Position numbers and translations under genes: made by a program
Part shown: piece after piece, positions 1 through 8,793 of the stretch
How positions within the stretch are numbered: the stretch's first letter is position 1
How the letters are laid out: the number at the start of each line of letters is the position of its first letter
Notes under the pieces: generated by a model
Seen by the model: the letters and a program-made list of their open reading frames with translations, nothing else
Databases searched by the model: none
What the model was told of the DNA's origin: nothing
Assembly: GCF_052119425.1 (NCBI RefSeq)
Contig: NZ_JBQKFH010000003.1
Span: 1-64,000, forward strand
Length of the DNA: 64,000 nucleotides
DNA from: Enterococcus_E cecorum_C
GTDB taxonomy: Bacteria; Bacillota; Bacilli; Lactobacillales; Enterococcaceae
Reading direction: 5' to 3'

Positions 1-29
1 GCTAGAGGGACAATGGGTTGTTTCATCAT
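1..29 (-). CDS. N-terminus of an unidentified protein (partial, runs off left edge)
   Basis: Reading the minus strand from 29, an ATG ATG pair opens a frame beginning MMKQPIVPLA that continues past the left edge. A strong ribosome-binding site, GGAGG, lies at 36-40, six bases from the first ATG and nine from the second, so this is probably a real gene start. Only ten codons are visible, too few to assign a family. It lies downstream of lutC on the same strand, so it could be read with the lut operon. Confidence 0.5.
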
Positions 30-114
30 AAAAAACCTCCAATCTTCTGTTTGAATACAGTATAACTGGAGGACTAGATAGATGCGATACACCTTGTTAT
101 TGGACGCTTACCAA

Positions 115-825
115 TTAAGCATCTTCTAAAACAAGATAAGTCATTGATAGTGGGCCGTGTACCCCAACGACTAAAATCATTTCAATATCCCCAGAGTTTG
201 ATGGACCAGAGATAAAGCTTAAGTTAGAACCAATCTTTTCGCCGCGTAGGACTTTTTCATTGTAATCAGCCGTTGCTTGTGTAATACGTGGGACGATTTG
301 GCTCTTTGGTACAATCGCAATAAAATGTTGTGGTAAAAATTGCAAAGTACGACCATGTCCAGCGTTCGTTTCAAATACGACGGTTGCTGATTCGGCTAAA
401 AGATATTCAGCAAAGGCAATCCCTACATTGGCTTGATTGGCAGCATTTAGATTTTCTTCTCTAAATTCGGCGCCTTTTTTCCAAGTGTAAGTATTTGGAT
501 GATTAGCTAAATCAGTTAATTGATATTCAGCAAAGCGACTATCATCAGGAATAATATAGTTTCCTTGCCCTTTTTCTTCAAGGATATCTTGAATGGTTGC
601 AGCTAAATGCTCTTTAGAAATAACTTTAAAATCTGTGTAGATAGCATCAGATTGTTCTTTGGCTACTTCAAGTAATTCATCTTGACTTAGCCCTTGTAGC
701 TTTTGTAAATTGATTTTATTTTCAGGTTGAAAAGGTTCTTTGTCTAGGCTATGACGTTGATAATTCAATTTGCCAGCTAGTTTATTTAAGAAAGCTTCTT
801 GTTTTTGTGCAGCATCTGAAAACAT
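115..825 (-). CDS. lutC: LutC, lactate utilization protein C (LUD domain)
   Basis: A 236-residue protein of the LUD domain family, the third member of the cytoplasmic LutABC complex that oxidises L-lactate to pyruvate. Residues from about 60 to 236 form the LUD fold, ending in the typical segment GVHGPLSMTYLVLEDA. The ATG immediately follows the lutB stop codon with no spacer, and its AAAGGAGG ribosome-binding site lies inside the last codons of lutB, so the two should be translationally coupled. The order lutA-lutB-lutC matches Bacillus. Substrate assignment rests on family knowledge. Confidence 0.9.
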   Translation of the reverse strand: MFSDAAQKQEAFLNKLAGKLNYQRHSLDKEPFQPENKINLQKLQGLSQDELLEVAKEQSDAIYTDFKVISKEHLAATIQDILEEKGQGNYIIPDDSRFAEYQLTDLANHPNTYTWKKGAEFREENLNAANQANVGIAFAEYLLAESATVVFETNAGHGRTLQFLPQHFIAIVPKSQIVPRITQATADYNEKVLRGEKIGSNLSFISGPSNSGDIEMILVVGVHGPLSMTYLVLEDA

Positions 826-2292
826 TTATTTTCCTCCTTTTTCGGCTTTATGACGTTTGAACCATTCTCTAAAGCCGTCTTTTGCTTTTGGTGGACGAGG
901 TAAATCACGATAATCAGTCCAGTTCTTAGCAATCGCAGGAGCTTTGGTTAAGTAGCCGCCGTGATTATATAGATTTTCAACAGCTGGTTCTTTTTGTGTG
1001 GCCATCATCGCTGAGCCGGCATGATCGACTTTTTCAACAAATTTGAACACAGGAGCTGATCCAGTAACAGTAGCTGCCATCTTCATGCCGAATTGTTCCA
1101 TCTTACTTGTGCGTTTCAATTCATCAGCCATAACGGTACGATGCGCAATGAGTAAGTTGTGTAAAGGAATTTTGACTGGGCAAGTTTCAGTACATGCACC
1201 ACATAAACTTGAAGCATAAGGTAAATCACCAAATTCTTCATAACCACCTAAAATTGGTGAAAGGACCGCACCCATTGGACCAGGATAAATTGAACCATAG
1301 CCATGACCGCCAATATGACGATAAACTGGACATACATTTAGACAAGCTCCGCAACGAATACATTGTAGCATCTCTTGGAATTGTGTACCTAAGGCATTTG
1401 AGCGGTTATCATCGACTATAATTACATAGAAATCTTCAGGTCCATCTGATTCTTCATCGGCTTTTTTACCAGCAAAAGTGACGTAACTCGTTAATTTTTG
1501 ACCCACGGCACTTCGACAAAGCAAGCTATCTAATACTTCAGCTTCCTTCATACTTGGCACGATTCTTTCCATCCCCATCAATACGATTTGGGTTTTAGGA
1601 ATTGCAATCACTAAGTCGGCATTTCCTTCATTGGTTACTAAGTTAATCATTCCATTATTGGCAATGGCAAAGTTACAACCAGTAATGCCAATATCAGCGG
1701 ATAAGAAGTGTTCACGTAACACTTTACGCGCGAATTTGGCCATTTCTTCTGGCTCGCTGCTGCCTTCATAGCCTAGATTTTCAAAGATTTTTTGAATTTG
1801 ATAGCGGTCTTTGTGGATGTTAGGGAAGACGATGTGTGAAGGTTCGTCCCAATTATCCATTTGTAAAATAAATTCCGCTAAGTCAGATTCGATGACTTCT
1901 AGCCCCATTTCGACAAACATTGGATCTAGGCCGACTTCAGTAGTGACCATTGATTTAGATTTGACGATTTTTTTAGCATTTTTAGCAAGGGTAATTTCTT
2001 TCACATATTCTCTTGCTTCTTCTTCGGTTTGTGCAAATAACACATGTCCGCCTTGTTTTTGGACATTTTCAGCAAACATTTCAAGGTAATCTGGTAAATG
2101 GTTTAAGGTATGTTGACGAATTTCTTGACCTAATTTGCGCCATTCTTCCCAGTCACCCATATCTGCACGAGAAGCTTCACGTTTAATCCATTGACTATCT
2201 TGCGCTTTTTTTAGTGCTGCTTGCATTTGTGTATCATTTAAACTTTTTTCACAACGTTCTTCAAAAGTTAACGTACTTGTTTTTAATCCCAT
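826..2292 (-). CDS. lutB: LutB, iron-sulfur lactate utilization protein
   Basis: 488 residues, the usual length for LutB. An N-terminal LUD domain (about 70-300) is followed by a ferredoxin-like region with two 4Fe-4S motifs, CIRCGACLNVCPVYR near 310 and SSLCGACTETCPVKIP near 362. Then comes a C-terminal DUF3390-type tail. It should pass electrons between LutA and LutC during lactate oxidation. The start ATG lies 20 bases from the lutA stop. Both cysteine clusters are complete, so nothing suggests decay. Confidence 0.92.
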   Translation of the reverse strand: MGLKTSTLTFEERCEKSLNDTQMQAALKKAQDSQWIKREASRADMGDWEEWRKLGQEIRQHTLNHLPDYLEMFAENVQKQGGHVLFAQTEEEAREYVKEITLAKNAKKIVKSKSMVTTEVGLDPMFVEMGLEVIESDLAEFILQMDNWDEPSHIVFPNIHKDRYQIQKIFENLGYEGSSEPEEMAKFARKVLREHFLSADIGITGCNFAIANNGMINLVTNEGNADLVIAIPKTQIVLMGMERIVPSMKEAEVLDSLLCRSAVGQKLTSYVTFAGKKADEESDGPEDFYVIIVDDNRSNALGTQFQEMLQCIRCGACLNVCPVYRHIGGHGYGSIYPGPMGAVLSPILGGYEEFGDLPYASSLCGACTETCPVKIPLHNLLIAHRTVMADELKRTSKMEQFGMKMAATVTGSAPVFKFVEKVDHAGSAMMATQKEPAVENLYNHGGYLTKAPAIAKNWTDYRDLPRPPKAKDGFREWFKRHKAEKGGK

Positions 2293-2312
2293 ATTTTCAC
2301 CACCAAACTTGC

Positions 2313-3065
2313 TTAGACTCTTGCTAATTGAGGAACGCGACTTTCATCGACATCATGATTTAAGACCTCAGCAATGTGCATAATTTTAATTTTTTTACCT
2401 TCACGATTAAATTTACCACCGATATTCATCAAACAAGCCATATCCGCACTAATTAGGACTTCTGCACCAGTTGAGATGACATCATTCATCTTTTCAGTCA
2501 CCATGGCGTTTGAAATCAATGGTTCTTTAACAGAGAAAGTACCACCGAAACCACAGCAGTTTTCGATATGTGGTAATTCAACATATTCTAAACCTTTGAC
2601 ATATTTCATCATGATAAAAGGGGTTTGTTTTTCTTTTAAAATGCGTGACATATGGCAAGAACGATGGTAAGTTGCACGTGCATTTAAAGTCGCACCTACA
2701 TCGGTTAGGCCTAATTCATAATGTAAGAATTGGGTGAATTCAAAGGTACGCTTGCTCAAATCTTCAGCTAAGGCGCGGTATTGAGGGTCATCTTTGAATA
2801 ATTCTGCATATTCTTTAAAAGTCGCTGTACAACTACCCGCTGCACCCACGATATATTCCGCATCTTTGAAGGCTTCAATCTGATTGATTAATACCTTGCG
2901 AGAATCTTTGCGGTAACCACTATTTAAGGTTGGTTGTCCGCAGCAGACTTGACTTTCAGGGAGTAAAACTTCTACTCCGAAACGTTCTAAAACTTCCGTC
3001 ATTGCGATAGGGACGTTTGGAAATAGCGCGTCCACGACACAACTAGTAAATAAACTTGCTTTCAT
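2313..3065 (-). CDS. lutA: LutA, cysteine-rich (CCG domain) lactate oxidase subunit
   Basis: 250 residues with two CCG domains. Their signature cysteines are seen in CCGQPTLNSGY near 42 and CCGFGGTFSVK near 168, so this is LutA (YkgE, GlcF-like). It is the first gene of the minus-strand lutABC operon for growth on L-lactate. A Fur-family-like palindrome lies 19 bases upstream of the start codon and may control the operon. I see no LutR gene in the window. Confidence 0.9.
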   Translation of the reverse strand: MKASLFTSCVVDALFPNVPIAMTEVLERFGVEVLLPESQVCCGQPTLNSGYRKDSRKVLINQIEAFKDAEYIVGAAGSCTATFKEYAELFKDDPQYRALAEDLSKRTFEFTQFLHYELGLTDVGATLNARATYHRSCHMSRILKEKQTPFIMMKYVKGLEYVELPHIENCCGFGGTFSVKEPLISNAMVTEKMNDVISTGAEVLISADMACLMNIGGKFNREGKKIKIMHIAEVLNHDVDESRVPQLARV

Positions 3066-3083
3066 ATTTCACACTCTTTTCAA

Positions 3084-3100
3084 AATAGAATCATTCTAAT
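3084..3100. promoter_or_regulatory. 7-1-7 palindrome (PerR/Fur-type box) upstream of lutA
   Basis: The sequence AATAGAATCATTCTAAT is an inverted repeat centred on C3092 with one mismatched pair. It closely matches the PerR-type consensus TTAGAATnATTCTAA known from Firmicutes. It lies 19-35 bases before the lutA start, where an operator would block transcription. Control by a Fur-family regulator is inference. Confidence 0.5.
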
Positions 3101-3333
3101 AATAACAATAATTACATATCTATTTTACGCCTGTTTTTAGAATTATTCAAAAGCAAATCATAAAATTTACCATAGAAAAATGCTATGAAAAGTTCAATAA
3201 CAATTCTAAGGATAAATATAATTAATATTCACCATTTAAACGCATAGAAAATATCGTCAAAAAGAAAGAGAAAGCTGTTTTCATTAATTTTCTATAAATT
3301 AATTTAAGTTTCTTTTAGATTAAGTAGATTTAT

Positions 3334-3363
3334 TTGGCAGAAAACTTGCTAAATCGTTATAAT
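3334..3363 (+). promoter_or_regulatory. Putative sigma-70 promoter of the VanZ-like gene
   Basis: TTGGCA (3334-3339), 18 bases, then a perfect TATAAT (3358-3363). The start codon lies 33 bases downstream. Confidence 0.55.
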
Positions 3364-3395
3364 AAAGAGAAAAATAAAACAAGGGATTGGTATAT

Positions 3396-3998
3396 ATGAA
3401 AAAACTATTCGCGCTGTTCTTTTTGGGAGCATTTTCATTTTTTGTTGGTTTTCTTTTAATTAACTGGATTGCTTATCCGGTTTTAAGTAGCTATCCACAC
3501 TTAGCCTCAGCAATGGCACGTTTTGCGTATACAAAGGAATTTTTAATCGGTTTTGTGACGTTGAGTATGTGGTTGTTTTTTGTACAGTTGATTTTCCAAA
3601 AATTTACGGTTATTTATACGTATCTCTTCTATAGTGTGTACTTATTTTTATTGTTTATCGTCTTGTTTGCTAAAGCGCGCAATTATCATTCTTATAGTTT
3701 TGAATTATTTGATTTTGTGGTGCGCAATAAACGTGTTTTACTAGAGGCAATATTAAATGTGATTTACTTTATTCCACTTGGGATATTATTTAGTTTCAAA
3801 TCTCGCTTTTGGGAATTTTGTGTCATTAGTGTTCTTTTTATTTGTGGGGTCGAAACCATTCAATATGTTTTTTATGTAGGGACTTTTGCTGTAAGTGATA
3901 TTATGTTAAACTTGATTGGTTGCTTGATCGGGCGCTTGTTACAAAGATTCTTTCCATTGTTCTGGCGCGATACAGCGAAGACATTAGAGCGAATCTAA
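3396..3998 (+). CDS. VanZ-like family membrane protein
   Basis: A 200-residue integral membrane protein with about five hydrophobic segments. The VanZ-like signature lies in the last third: FIPLGILF, then VETIQYVF and SDIMLNLIGCLIGRLL. The frame is open from a TTG at 3387, but that codon touches the AAGGGA ribosome-binding site (3381-3386). The ATG at 3396 is correctly spaced and was chosen. VanZ relatives confer low-level teicoplanin resistance in some systems, but most members have no known role. Standing 44 bases before an MFS gene, it may be co-transcribed with it. Confidence 0.8.
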   Translation: MKKLFALFFLGAFSFFVGFLLINWIAYPVLSSYPHLASAMARFAYTKEFLIGFVTLSMWLFFVQLIFQKFTVIYTYLFYSVYLFLLFIVLFAKARNYHSYSFELFDFVVRNKRVLLEAILNVIYFIPLGILFSFKSRFWEFCVISVLFICGVETIQYVFYVGTFAVSDIMLNLIGCLIGRLLQRFFPLFWRDTAKTLERI

Positions 3999-4042
3999 TT
4001 TCACCATTTCAAGCAAAATTTATATAGAAAATGTGAGCGGAA

Positions 4043-5224
4043 ATGAAAAAAGAAGTCAGTTTTATTGCTGTATTATTAGGAGCCTTTTTTACAAGCTTTG
4101 GGATGAGTTTTATTTGGCCTCTAACCAGCGTTTATTTGCATGATAATTTGCATATTTCCTTAACTTTGGTAGGATTAGTCTTATTTTTCAATTCACTAGC
4201 TAGTGTGATTGGAAATGTCGTTGGTGGACTTGGATTTGATCGCCGGAATCCTTATTATTTGATGTTGGCTGGTGGCGTAGTGATGACAGTCACGCTAATT
4301 GTATTAACCTTGTTTCATCAAGCTGTTCCTTTTGCCATCTGTTTATTTTTCTTAGGATTGGCAGCTGGTTGGAATGGGACTTTGGTAAGTGCATTAGGCG
4401 CAACCTTGAAACGTTTTGATGGTCGCTATGTTTTTAATATGATTTATTTTGTCCAAAACTTTGGCATTGTCATTGGTTCATCTGTTGTTGGTTTTTTATA
4501 TGATTGGGATTTACGGTTACCATTTTTCGTTTCGACATTGATTAGTCTAGGCTTTTTAGCGGTTGTTTTGATTGGCTATCATCCATTGCGTAATCTTAAA
4601 CGAGCGACAAATGAGCGTAAAACGGACAAGACAAAGATAAAATTACCAAAGATGAATCAATATTTGATGATTACTTTATTAACGATGCTTTTGATTACTT
4701 GGACGATGTATCAACAATGGGGAAGTAATGTTTCTGTATATATGACCAGTCTAGGGATTCCTTTTCGGTACTATAGTGTTTTATGGACGGTCAATGCGGG
4801 GTTAATTTTATTGATTCAATTTTTCATTGTACGTTATGGGCAATATATTAAAAATCATTTTATGCCAATTTATATCGGCATTTTGATGTTTGCTTTCTCT
4901 TTTGTGGTGTTAAGTGTTGCGAAACAATATTATTTATTCGTGACTGCGATGGTTTTACTAACAATTGGAGAAGCCTTGGCCTTTCCACAAGTACCAGTGA
5001 TTGTCAACCGCATCACACCAGAAGGAGTAAAGGGAAAGTATTTAGGCCTTGTGAATTCTTTTGGTAGTGCGGGGCGGGCTATTTCGCCATTATTTGGTGG
5101 TTTAATGATTGAAACTTTTAGCTACCGAACTTTATTTATTGTAGCGGTGTTTTTCAACTTAGCGATTTTACTAGTTGTTTGGCTTGCTAGACAAAAGACG
5201 CAAGAGGGACTTTATTATTATTAA
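4043..5224 (+). CDS. MFS family drug-efflux-type transporter
   Basis: 393 residues with twelve predicted membrane helices and a hydrophilic central loop (about 188-205) between the two six-helix halves. This is the standard major facilitator layout. The conserved motif after helix 2 reads GGLGFDRRNP. The nearest familiar proteins are multidrug or peptide-resistance MFS exporters, but no substrate can be read from the sequence. The ribosome-binding site is weak (GAGCGGA). There is no clear terminator before the hisS leader. Confidence 0.82.
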   Translation: MKKEVSFIAVLLGAFFTSFGMSFIWPLTSVYLHDNLHISLTLVGLVLFFNSLASVIGNVVGGLGFDRRNPYYLMLAGGVVMTVTLIVLTLFHQAVPFAICLFFLGLAAGWNGTLVSALGATLKRFDGRYVFNMIYFVQNFGIVIGSSVVGFLYDWDLRLPFFVSTLISLGFLAVVLIGYHPLRNLKRATNERKTDKTKIKLPKMNQYLMITLLTMLLITWTMYQQWGSNVSVYMTSLGIPFRYYSVLWTVNAGLILLIQFFIVRYGQYIKNHFMPIYIGILMFAFSFVVLSVAKQYYLFVTAMVLLTIGEALAFPQVPVIVNRITPEGVKGKYLGLVNSFGSAGRAISPLFGGLMIETFSYRTLFIVAVFFNLAILLVVWLARQKTQEGLYYY

Positions 5225-5277
5225 AAGATGCGTTGAAAGTCATCCAAGAAAATATCTGAAAATTTCTGTGTAAGTTC

Positions 5278-5306
5278 TTGACTTTTTAAGAGATATCACG
5301 TATTGT
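5278..5306 (+). promoter_or_regulatory. Sigma-70 promoter of the hisS-aspS operon
   Basis: TTGACT (5278-5283), exactly 17 bases, TATTGT (5301-5306). It stands at the head of the T-box leader. Confidence 0.7.
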
Positions 5307-5339
5307 AAAAGCTGATATAGAAAAAGTCAGCGAAAGAAA

Positions 5340-5557
5340 AGAGTAAATATCACGTTCGACTTTCAAGAGAGAGCTACCCTAGGCTGAAAGTAGCTTAAGC
5401 AAGTGATATTGAAGAACAGTCTGGAGATGAGTAGTAAAAAGCTATTCCGTGTACGAGCGTTAATCGTTTGAAGGGTGTAAAGTTTTGATTTTACACTGAA
5501 AATAGGTGGCACCACGATGATTCGTCCTTGTAGCAATATGGCTTCAAGGGCTTTTTT
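5340..5557 (+). promoter_or_regulatory. T-box leader (tRNA-sensing riboswitch) of hisS-aspS
   Basis: The T-box sequence AGGTGGCACCACG lies at 5504-5516. It is followed by a terminator hairpin (GTCCTTG 5524-5530 with CAAGGGC 5545-5551) and a T-run. Upstream, Stem I is closed by AATATCAC (5346-5353) pairing with GTGATATT (5403-5410). It carries the AGAGAG bulge and an apical hairpin GAGCTAC/GTAGCTT. Uncharged tRNA should favour the antiterminator and switch the synthetase genes on. The downstream gene implies tRNA-His as the effector, but I could not place the specifier codon securely. Confidence 0.88.
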
Positions 5558-5587
5558 ATTTGTTAAAAAGACTTTAAGGAGGAAATT

Positions 5588-6886
5588 ATGGCTTACCAAC
5601 GTCCAAAAGGTACCAATGATATCTTGCCAGGTGAATCAGAAAAATGGCAAACAATTGAACAAACTGCTAGAAAATTATTTAACCAATATCAATTTCATGA
5701 AATCCGCACGCCAATTTTTGAACATATCGAAGTCATTTCAAGAAGCGTAGGCGATACAACGGATATCGTGACAAAAGAAATGTATGATTTCCATGATAAA
5801 GGAGATCGTCATATTACTTTACGACCAGAAGGCACTGCACCGATTGTTCGTTCTTTTGTGGAAAATAAATTATTTGGTCCAGAACATCAAAAACCTTACA
5901 AAGTTTATTATATGGGCCCAATGTTTCGTTATGAACGTCCCCAAAAAGGTCGTTTACGTCAATTCCATCAAATCGGAGTAGAGGTCTTTGGTTCGGATAA
6001 TCCAGCTACAGATGTTGAAACGATGGCGATGGCTTTACAATTTTTCCGTGAATTAGGGATTAAAGATTTACGCTTAGTGATTAATTCATTAGGGGATCAA
6101 GAAACACGCACGGCCTATCGTCAAGCATTAATTGATTATCTAACGCCATTTAAAGAACAATTGAGTGCTGATTCCAATCGTCGTTTATTAGAAAATCCAT
6201 TACGTGTGCTAGATAGTAAGGATGAAAAAGATAAAGCGGTGGTTGCCGGGGCACCATCTATTTTAGATTATTTATCTGAAACAGCACAAAAACACTTTGA
6301 AGCTGTGACAAAGATGTTAGATGCTTTAAATATTGCTTATGAAATCGATAGCAATATGGTTCGTGGTTTAGATTATTACACGCATACGATTTTTGAAATT
6401 ATGAGCGATGATCCAAAAATGGGTGCCCAATCTACTATTTGTGCCGGTGGCCGTTACAATCAATTGGTCGCTGAATTAGGTGGTCCTGAAACAGCTGGTT
6501 TTGGCTTTGCGATGGGCTTTGAACGTTTATTAATGATTTTAGAAGCACAAGGCATTACTTTAGCTGCCCAAAAACCATTAAACGCCTATGTGGTTTCTTT
6601 AGGTGAAGCAACAAATATTGAAGCCTTACAAATCGTGCAAAGTATTCGTCAAGCCGGCTTTAGTGCTGAACGTGATGTGATGAATCGTAAAGCGAAGGCC
6701 CAATTTAAGACAGCTGATAAATTAAATGCACAATTAGTATTAACCATTGGCGAAACAGAATTAGCAAACGGCGTGGTTAACGTGAAAAACTTAGCCACTC
6801 GTGTAGAAAAAGCTTATCCACTGACTCAAATTCAAACACAATTTGAAACGGTTTATCAAGAAATGATGCAGACAGAAAAGGAGTAA
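5588..6886 (+). CDS. hisS: Histidine-tRNA ligase
   Basis: 432 residues, the normal length for bacterial HisRS, which charges tRNA-His with histidine. The class II motifs are visible: motif 2 around MFRYERPQKGRLRQFHQIGVE, and the histidine motifs VRGLDYYTHTIFE and CAGGRYNQL. The C-terminal anticodon-binding domain runs from about 325. AAGGAGG sits seven bases before the ATG. It is controlled by the T-box leader just upstream and is six bases from aspS, an arrangement common in Firmicutes. Confidence 0.97.
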   Translation: MAYQRPKGTNDILPGESEKWQTIEQTARKLFNQYQFHEIRTPIFEHIEVISRSVGDTTDIVTKEMYDFHDKGDRHITLRPEGTAPIVRSFVENKLFGPEHQKPYKVYYMGPMFRYERPQKGRLRQFHQIGVEVFGSDNPATDVETMAMALQFFRELGIKDLRLVINSLGDQETRTAYRQALIDYLTPFKEQLSADSNRRLLENPLRVLDSKDEKDKAVVAGAPSILDYLSETAQKHFEAVTKMLDALNIAYEIDSNMVRGLDYYTHTIFEIMSDDPKMGAQSTICAGGRYNQLVAELGGPETAGFGFAMGFERLLMILEAQGITLAAQKPLNAYVVSLGEATNIEALQIVQSIRQAGFSAERDVMNRKAKAQFKTADKLNAQLVLTIGETELANGVVNVKNLATRVEKAYPLTQIQTQFETVYQEMMQTEKE

Positions 6887-6892
6887 ACAATA

Positions 6893-8665
6893 ATGGCAAC
6901 AAGAACATTATATTGTGGTCAAGTCTCAAATGAAACAATTGGCCAAACAGTAACATTAAAAGGTTGGGTTCAAAAACGTCGTGACTTAGGAGGCGTTATC
7001 TTTATCGATTTACGTGATAGAGAAGGGTTTGTCCAAGTCGTATTTAATCCAGCAGTCTCTAAAGAAGCATGGGCGATTGCGGATAAATGTCGTAGTGAAT
7101 ATGTGATTGAAGTAACTGGTGAAGTCATTGCACGTGCGCCAGAAGCAGTGAATCCAAAAATCGTCACAGGTGGTGTCGAAGTGATGATTTCAGACATTAC
7201 GATTTTAAACAAAGCAAAAACACCACCATTCCCAATTGAAGATGATCAACAAACCAGCGATGAAGTGCGCATGCGTTATCGCTACTTAGATTTACGTCGT
7301 CCAAAAATGACACAAAATATTATTTTACGTAATCAAGTAACCCGTGCGATTCGTACTTATTTAGATAGCAATGATTTTCTTGATATTGAAACACCTTATC
7401 TTGGTAAATCAACGCCAGAAGGAGCTCGCGACTATTTAGTACCATCTCGCGTACATCCAGGTCATTTTTATGCTTTACCACAATCACCACAAATCTTTAA
7501 GCAATTATTGATGAATGCTGGTTTTGACCGTTATTACCAAATCGTTCGTTGTTTCCGTGATGAAGACTTACGTGGAGACCGTCAACCAGAATTTACCCAA
7601 GTGGATATGGAAACTTCTTTCTTAAGTGCAGAAGAAATCCAAACACTAACAGAAGGCATGATTGCTAAAGTGATGAAAGACGTGAAGGGTATGGAAGTGA
7701 CATTACCTTTCCCACGCATGACTTATGATGAAGCAATGAATCGTTATGGTAGCGATAAGCCAGATACACGTTTTGACATGGAATTAGTAGATATTTCTGA
7801 AGTGGTCAAAGATATTGATTTCAAAGTATTCCAAATGGCTTTACAAAATGGTGGGGTAGTCAAAGCGTTAAATGCCAAAGGAGCTGCCGATAAATATTCA
7901 CGCAAAGATATGGATAATTTAGGTCAATTTGCCGGTCAATATGGTGCAAAAGGTTTGGCATGGTTGAAAGTCGAAGCAGATGGTTTGAAAGGGCCAATTG
8001 CGAAGTTTTTAGGCGATGCAACAGAAAAAATCGTCGCTGCCACCAATGCTGAAGTTGGTGACTTATTGATGTTTGGTGCGGATAGCTTTGATGTCGTATG
8101 TGCTTCATTAGGGGCTGTTCGTTTGAAATTAGGTAAAGAATTAGGCTTAATTGATGAATCTAAATTTAACTTCCTATGGGTAGTTGACTGGCCACAATTT
8201 GAATACGATAAAGAAGAAGGTCGCTATGTTTCTGCGCATCATCCATTCACTTTACCAAGAGAAAGCGATATTCCATTATTAGCAACAGATCCATCTAAAG
8301 TGCATGCTCAAGCTTATGATATCGTCTTAAATGGTTATGAATTAGGTGGCGGTTCACTACGTATCTATCAAAAAGAAGTTCAAGAGCAAATGTTTGAAGC
8401 ATTAGGATTCTCTCGTCGTGAAATGCAAGAACAATTTGGCTTCCTATTAGATGCGCTTGACTATGGTTTCCCTCCACATGGCGGAATTGCTTTAGGCTTA
8501 GATCGCTTTGTCATGCTATTAGCTGGTGAAGACAATATCCGTGAAGTTATCGCCTTTCCGAAAAATGGTCGTGCAGTGGATCCTATGTCTCAAGCGCCAA
8601 GTACAGTTTCTCCATTACAATTATTCGAGCTAAATATCGATGTAACCAGTGTGGAAGAAGACTAG
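6893..8665 (+). CDS. aspS: Aspartate-tRNA ligase
   Basis: 590 residues with the bacterial AspRS layout: N-terminal OB-fold anticodon-binding domain (about 1-110), class II catalytic core, and inserted GAD domain (about 290-420). Motif 2 is seen in FRDEDLRGDRQPEFTQVD and motif 3 in GIALGLDRFVMLL near the C-terminus. It is the second gene of the T-box operon and has no separate promoter that I can see. Whether it charges tRNA-Asn as well depends on other genes outside this window. Confidence 0.97.
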   Translation: MATRTLYCGQVSNETIGQTVTLKGWVQKRRDLGGVIFIDLRDREGFVQVVFNPAVSKEAWAIADKCRSEYVIEVTGEVIARAPEAVNPKIVTGGVEVMISDITILNKAKTPPFPIEDDQQTSDEVRMRYRYLDLRRPKMTQNIILRNQVTRAIRTYLDSNDFLDIETPYLGKSTPEGARDYLVPSRVHPGHFYALPQSPQIFKQLLMNAGFDRYYQIVRCFRDEDLRGDRQPEFTQVDMETSFLSAEEIQTLTEGMIAKVMKDVKGMEVTLPFPRMTYDEAMNRYGSDKPDTRFDMELVDISEVVKDIDFKVFQMALQNGGVVKALNAKGAADKYSRKDMDNLGQFAGQYGAKGLAWLKVEADGLKGPIAKFLGDATEKIVAATNAEVGDLLMFGADSFDVVCASLGAVRLKLGKELGLIDESKFNFLWVVDWPQFEYDKEEGRYVSAHHPFTLPRESDIPLLATDPSKVHAQAYDIVLNGYELGGGSLRIYQKEVQEQMFEALGFSRREMQEQFGFLLDALDYGFPPHGGIALGLDRFVMLLAGEDNIREVIAFPKNGRAVDPMSQAPSTVSPLQLFELNIDVTSVEED

Positions 8666-8693
8666 GCTTGCCTAATAAAATTTAAATATTCCT

Positions 8694-8741
8694 AAAAGTC
8701 ATCTATGAAAAGTAAGAAATTTTTCATAAATGGCTTTTTTT
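8694..8741 (+). terminator. Intrinsic terminator after aspS
   Basis: An imperfect stem of AAAGTCATCTATGAAAA with TTTTCATAAATGGCTTT, followed by a run of T. It may be nested in a larger stem formed by CTTGCCTAA and TTAGGCAAG. Confidence 0.8.
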
Positions 8742-8793
8742 CTTAGGCAAGGAGTATAATGGGCTTGAATAAATAAAAAGTGAGAAGGTTATC

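Larger units (their letters stand above)
3066..3395. other. Divergent intergenic region, no gene
   Basis: About 330 AT-rich bases between lutA (minus) and the VanZ-like gene (plus). I see no open frame with a ribosome-binding site. It holds the palindrome at 3084-3100 and a plus-strand promoter near 3334-3363. Confidence 0.7.

Noticed and set aside
3387..3395. TTG start for the VanZ-like protein.
   Set aside because: The TTG is adjacent to the ribosome-binding site with no spacer. The ATG nine bases on is well placed.
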